Shown one piece after another: positions 63,288-64,000 of a stretch of 64,000 bases of DNA (the first letter of the stretch is position 1; the number at the start of each line of letters is the position of its first letter). Below the pieces are notes generated by a model. That model was given only the letters and a program-made list of their open reading frames with translations. It was not told the DNA's origin and made no database searches. Source of the stretch: Roseomonas sp. HF4 (GTDB taxonomy: Bacteria > Pseudomonadota > Alphaproteobacteria > Acetobacterales > Acetobacteraceae); assembly GCF_005222755.1 (NCBI RefSeq), contig NZ_STGD01000001.1, positions 1 to 64,000 on the forward strand, in the 5' to 3' direction. The position numbers were made by a program, and so were the translations under genes.

Positions 63288-64000
63288 ATGACACCGCCCC
63301 GCAATTCGAACGCCGCCCGCGACATCGCGAATGTCCTGCACCCCTACACCGATGCGAAGGCGCATCTCGAGAAGGGGCCGATGGTCATCAGCCGCGGCAA
63401 GGGCGTGCGCATCTACGACGACCAGGGCAAGGAATACATCGAGGCGCTGGCCGGCCTCTGGTGCGCCTCGCTCGGCTTCGACAACGAGCGCCTGGTGCAG
63501 GCGGCGGCGGCGCAGATGCGCAAGCTGCCCTTCTACCATTCCTTCACCGCCAAGTCGCACGAACCCATGATCGACCTGGCGGAGATGCTGATCGAGCGCG
63601 CGCCCGTGCCGATGAGCAAGGTGTTCTTCGCGAATTCCGGCTCGGAAGCGAACGACAGCGCCATCAAGATGGTCTGGTACATGAACAACGCGCTGGGCCG
63701 GCCGCAGAAGAAGAAGATCATCGCGCGGATGAAGGGCTACCACGGCATCACGCTGGCCGCGGCCTCGCTCACGGGCCTGCCGGCCAACCACAAGCTGTTC
63801 GACCTGCCGCTGCCGGGCTTCCACCACGTCAGCACGCCGCATCACTACCACGGCGCGCATGACGGCGAATCCGAGGAGGATTTCGCGACGCGCCTCGCGC
63901 AGGAACTCGATGACACGATCGTGAAGGAAGGCCCGGAGACGGTCGCCGCCTTCTGGGCCGAGCCCGTGCTCGGCGCCGGCGGCGTCATCGTGCCGCCGGC
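63288..64000 (+). CDS. Class III PLP aminotransferase, partial (cut by window end)
   Basis: The first 237 residues of a class III (omega-type) aminotransferase. Visible blocks are LEKGPMVISRGKGVRIYDDQGKEYIEALAGLWCASLGF, KVFFANSGSEANDSAIKMVWYMNN with the PLP phosphate-binding GSEAND, the KGYHGITLAAASLTGLPANHK segment and FWAEPVLGAGGVIVPPA. The lysine region lies beyond the window. It resembles aspartate-aminotransferase-family omega transaminases acting on beta-alanine, pyruvate or polyamines. GAGGAAG lies about 10 bases before ATG 63288. Confidence 0.93.
   Translation, partial: MTPPRNSNAARDIANVLHPYTDAKAHLEKGPMVISRGKGVRIYDDQGKEYIEALAGLWCASLGFDNERLVQAAAAQMRKLPFYHSFTAKSHEPMIDLAEMLIERAPVPMSKVFFANSGSEANDSAIKMVWYMNNALGRPQKKKIIARMKGYHGITLAAASLTGLPANHKLFDLPLPGFHHVSTPHHYHGAHDGESEEDFATRLAQELDDTIVKEGPETVAAFWAEPVLGAGGVIVPP

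Overview
The window is strongly GC-rich bacterial chromosome. The ppx-rlmE-guaB / rsmB-guaA block, homospermidine synthase with an alanine-racemase-fold decarboxylase, and many solute-binding-protein transporters (TctABC, TRAP-TAXI, ABC) suggest an alphaproteobacterium of the Acetobacteraceae (Roseomonas-like). This is inferred from gene content only; no 16S rRNA or phylogeny is available here.

Layout. 1-2.1 kb: the end of an integrated element, with an AlpA-like regulator, a P4-type tyrosine integrase and four short direct repeats, abutting the 3' end of guaA. 2.1-11.1 kb: minus-strand housekeeping block (GMP synthetase, RsmB-type methyltransferase, HAD hydrolase, IMP dehydrogenase, RlmE, Ppx/GppA). 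11.2-15.8 kb: tRNA-Gln(CUG) lying antisense inside the 3' end of a sensor histidine kinase gene, an M23 peptidase and an NDH-2. 16-23.7 kb: a seven-gene minus-strand uptake/catabolic cluster (TPP enzyme, complete sugar-type ABC importer, D-2-hydroxyacid dehydrogenase, DUF3830). 23.9-26.9 kb: tctBAC tripartite carboxylate transporter. 26.9-29.5 kb: acyl-CoA-type operon (MaoC/NodN, UPF0173, GST, crotonase). 29.6-36.1 kb: MFS transporter, secreted lectin-like protein, HupE, fatty acid hydroxylase, RidA and an RTPR-like B12-dependent ribonucleotide reductase. 36.3-41.3 kb: aminotransferases, RMD1/DUF155 protein, amidase with a 64-residue partner. 41.3-45.4 kb: polyamine block (ureohydrolase, a 478-base structured gap, ornithine decarboxylase-like enzyme, homospermidine synthase). 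45.4-50.4 kb: AidB-like acyl-CoA dehydrogenase and a TRAP-TAXI pair. 50.4-55.5 kb: ELM1-like protein, pyrE and a dipeptide-type ABC importer without ATPases. 55.6-64 kb: two small unknown proteins (one an arginine-rich secreted repeat protein), two PhoX-family proteins, a BisC-like molybdoenzyme, a Spy-like periplasmic protein and a class III aminotransferase cut by the window end.

How parts work together. Overlapping stop/start codons mark several translationally coupled pairs: HAD/rsmB/GNAT, UPF0173/GST, class III aminotransferase/RMD1, small subunit/amidase, pyrE/ABC binding protein/permeases and bisC/phoX2. The polyamine genes form a plausible arginine- or ornithine-to-homospermidine route. 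The most interesting non-coding signal is the leader before the decarboxylase: a plausible promoter followed by about 360 bases of successive perfect hairpins, the last with a GCGA tetraloop, ending 35 bases before the start codon. The second is the kinase gene whose last 36 codons run through the antisense strand of tRNA-Gln. No CRISPR array, insertion sequence or rRNA gene was seen.
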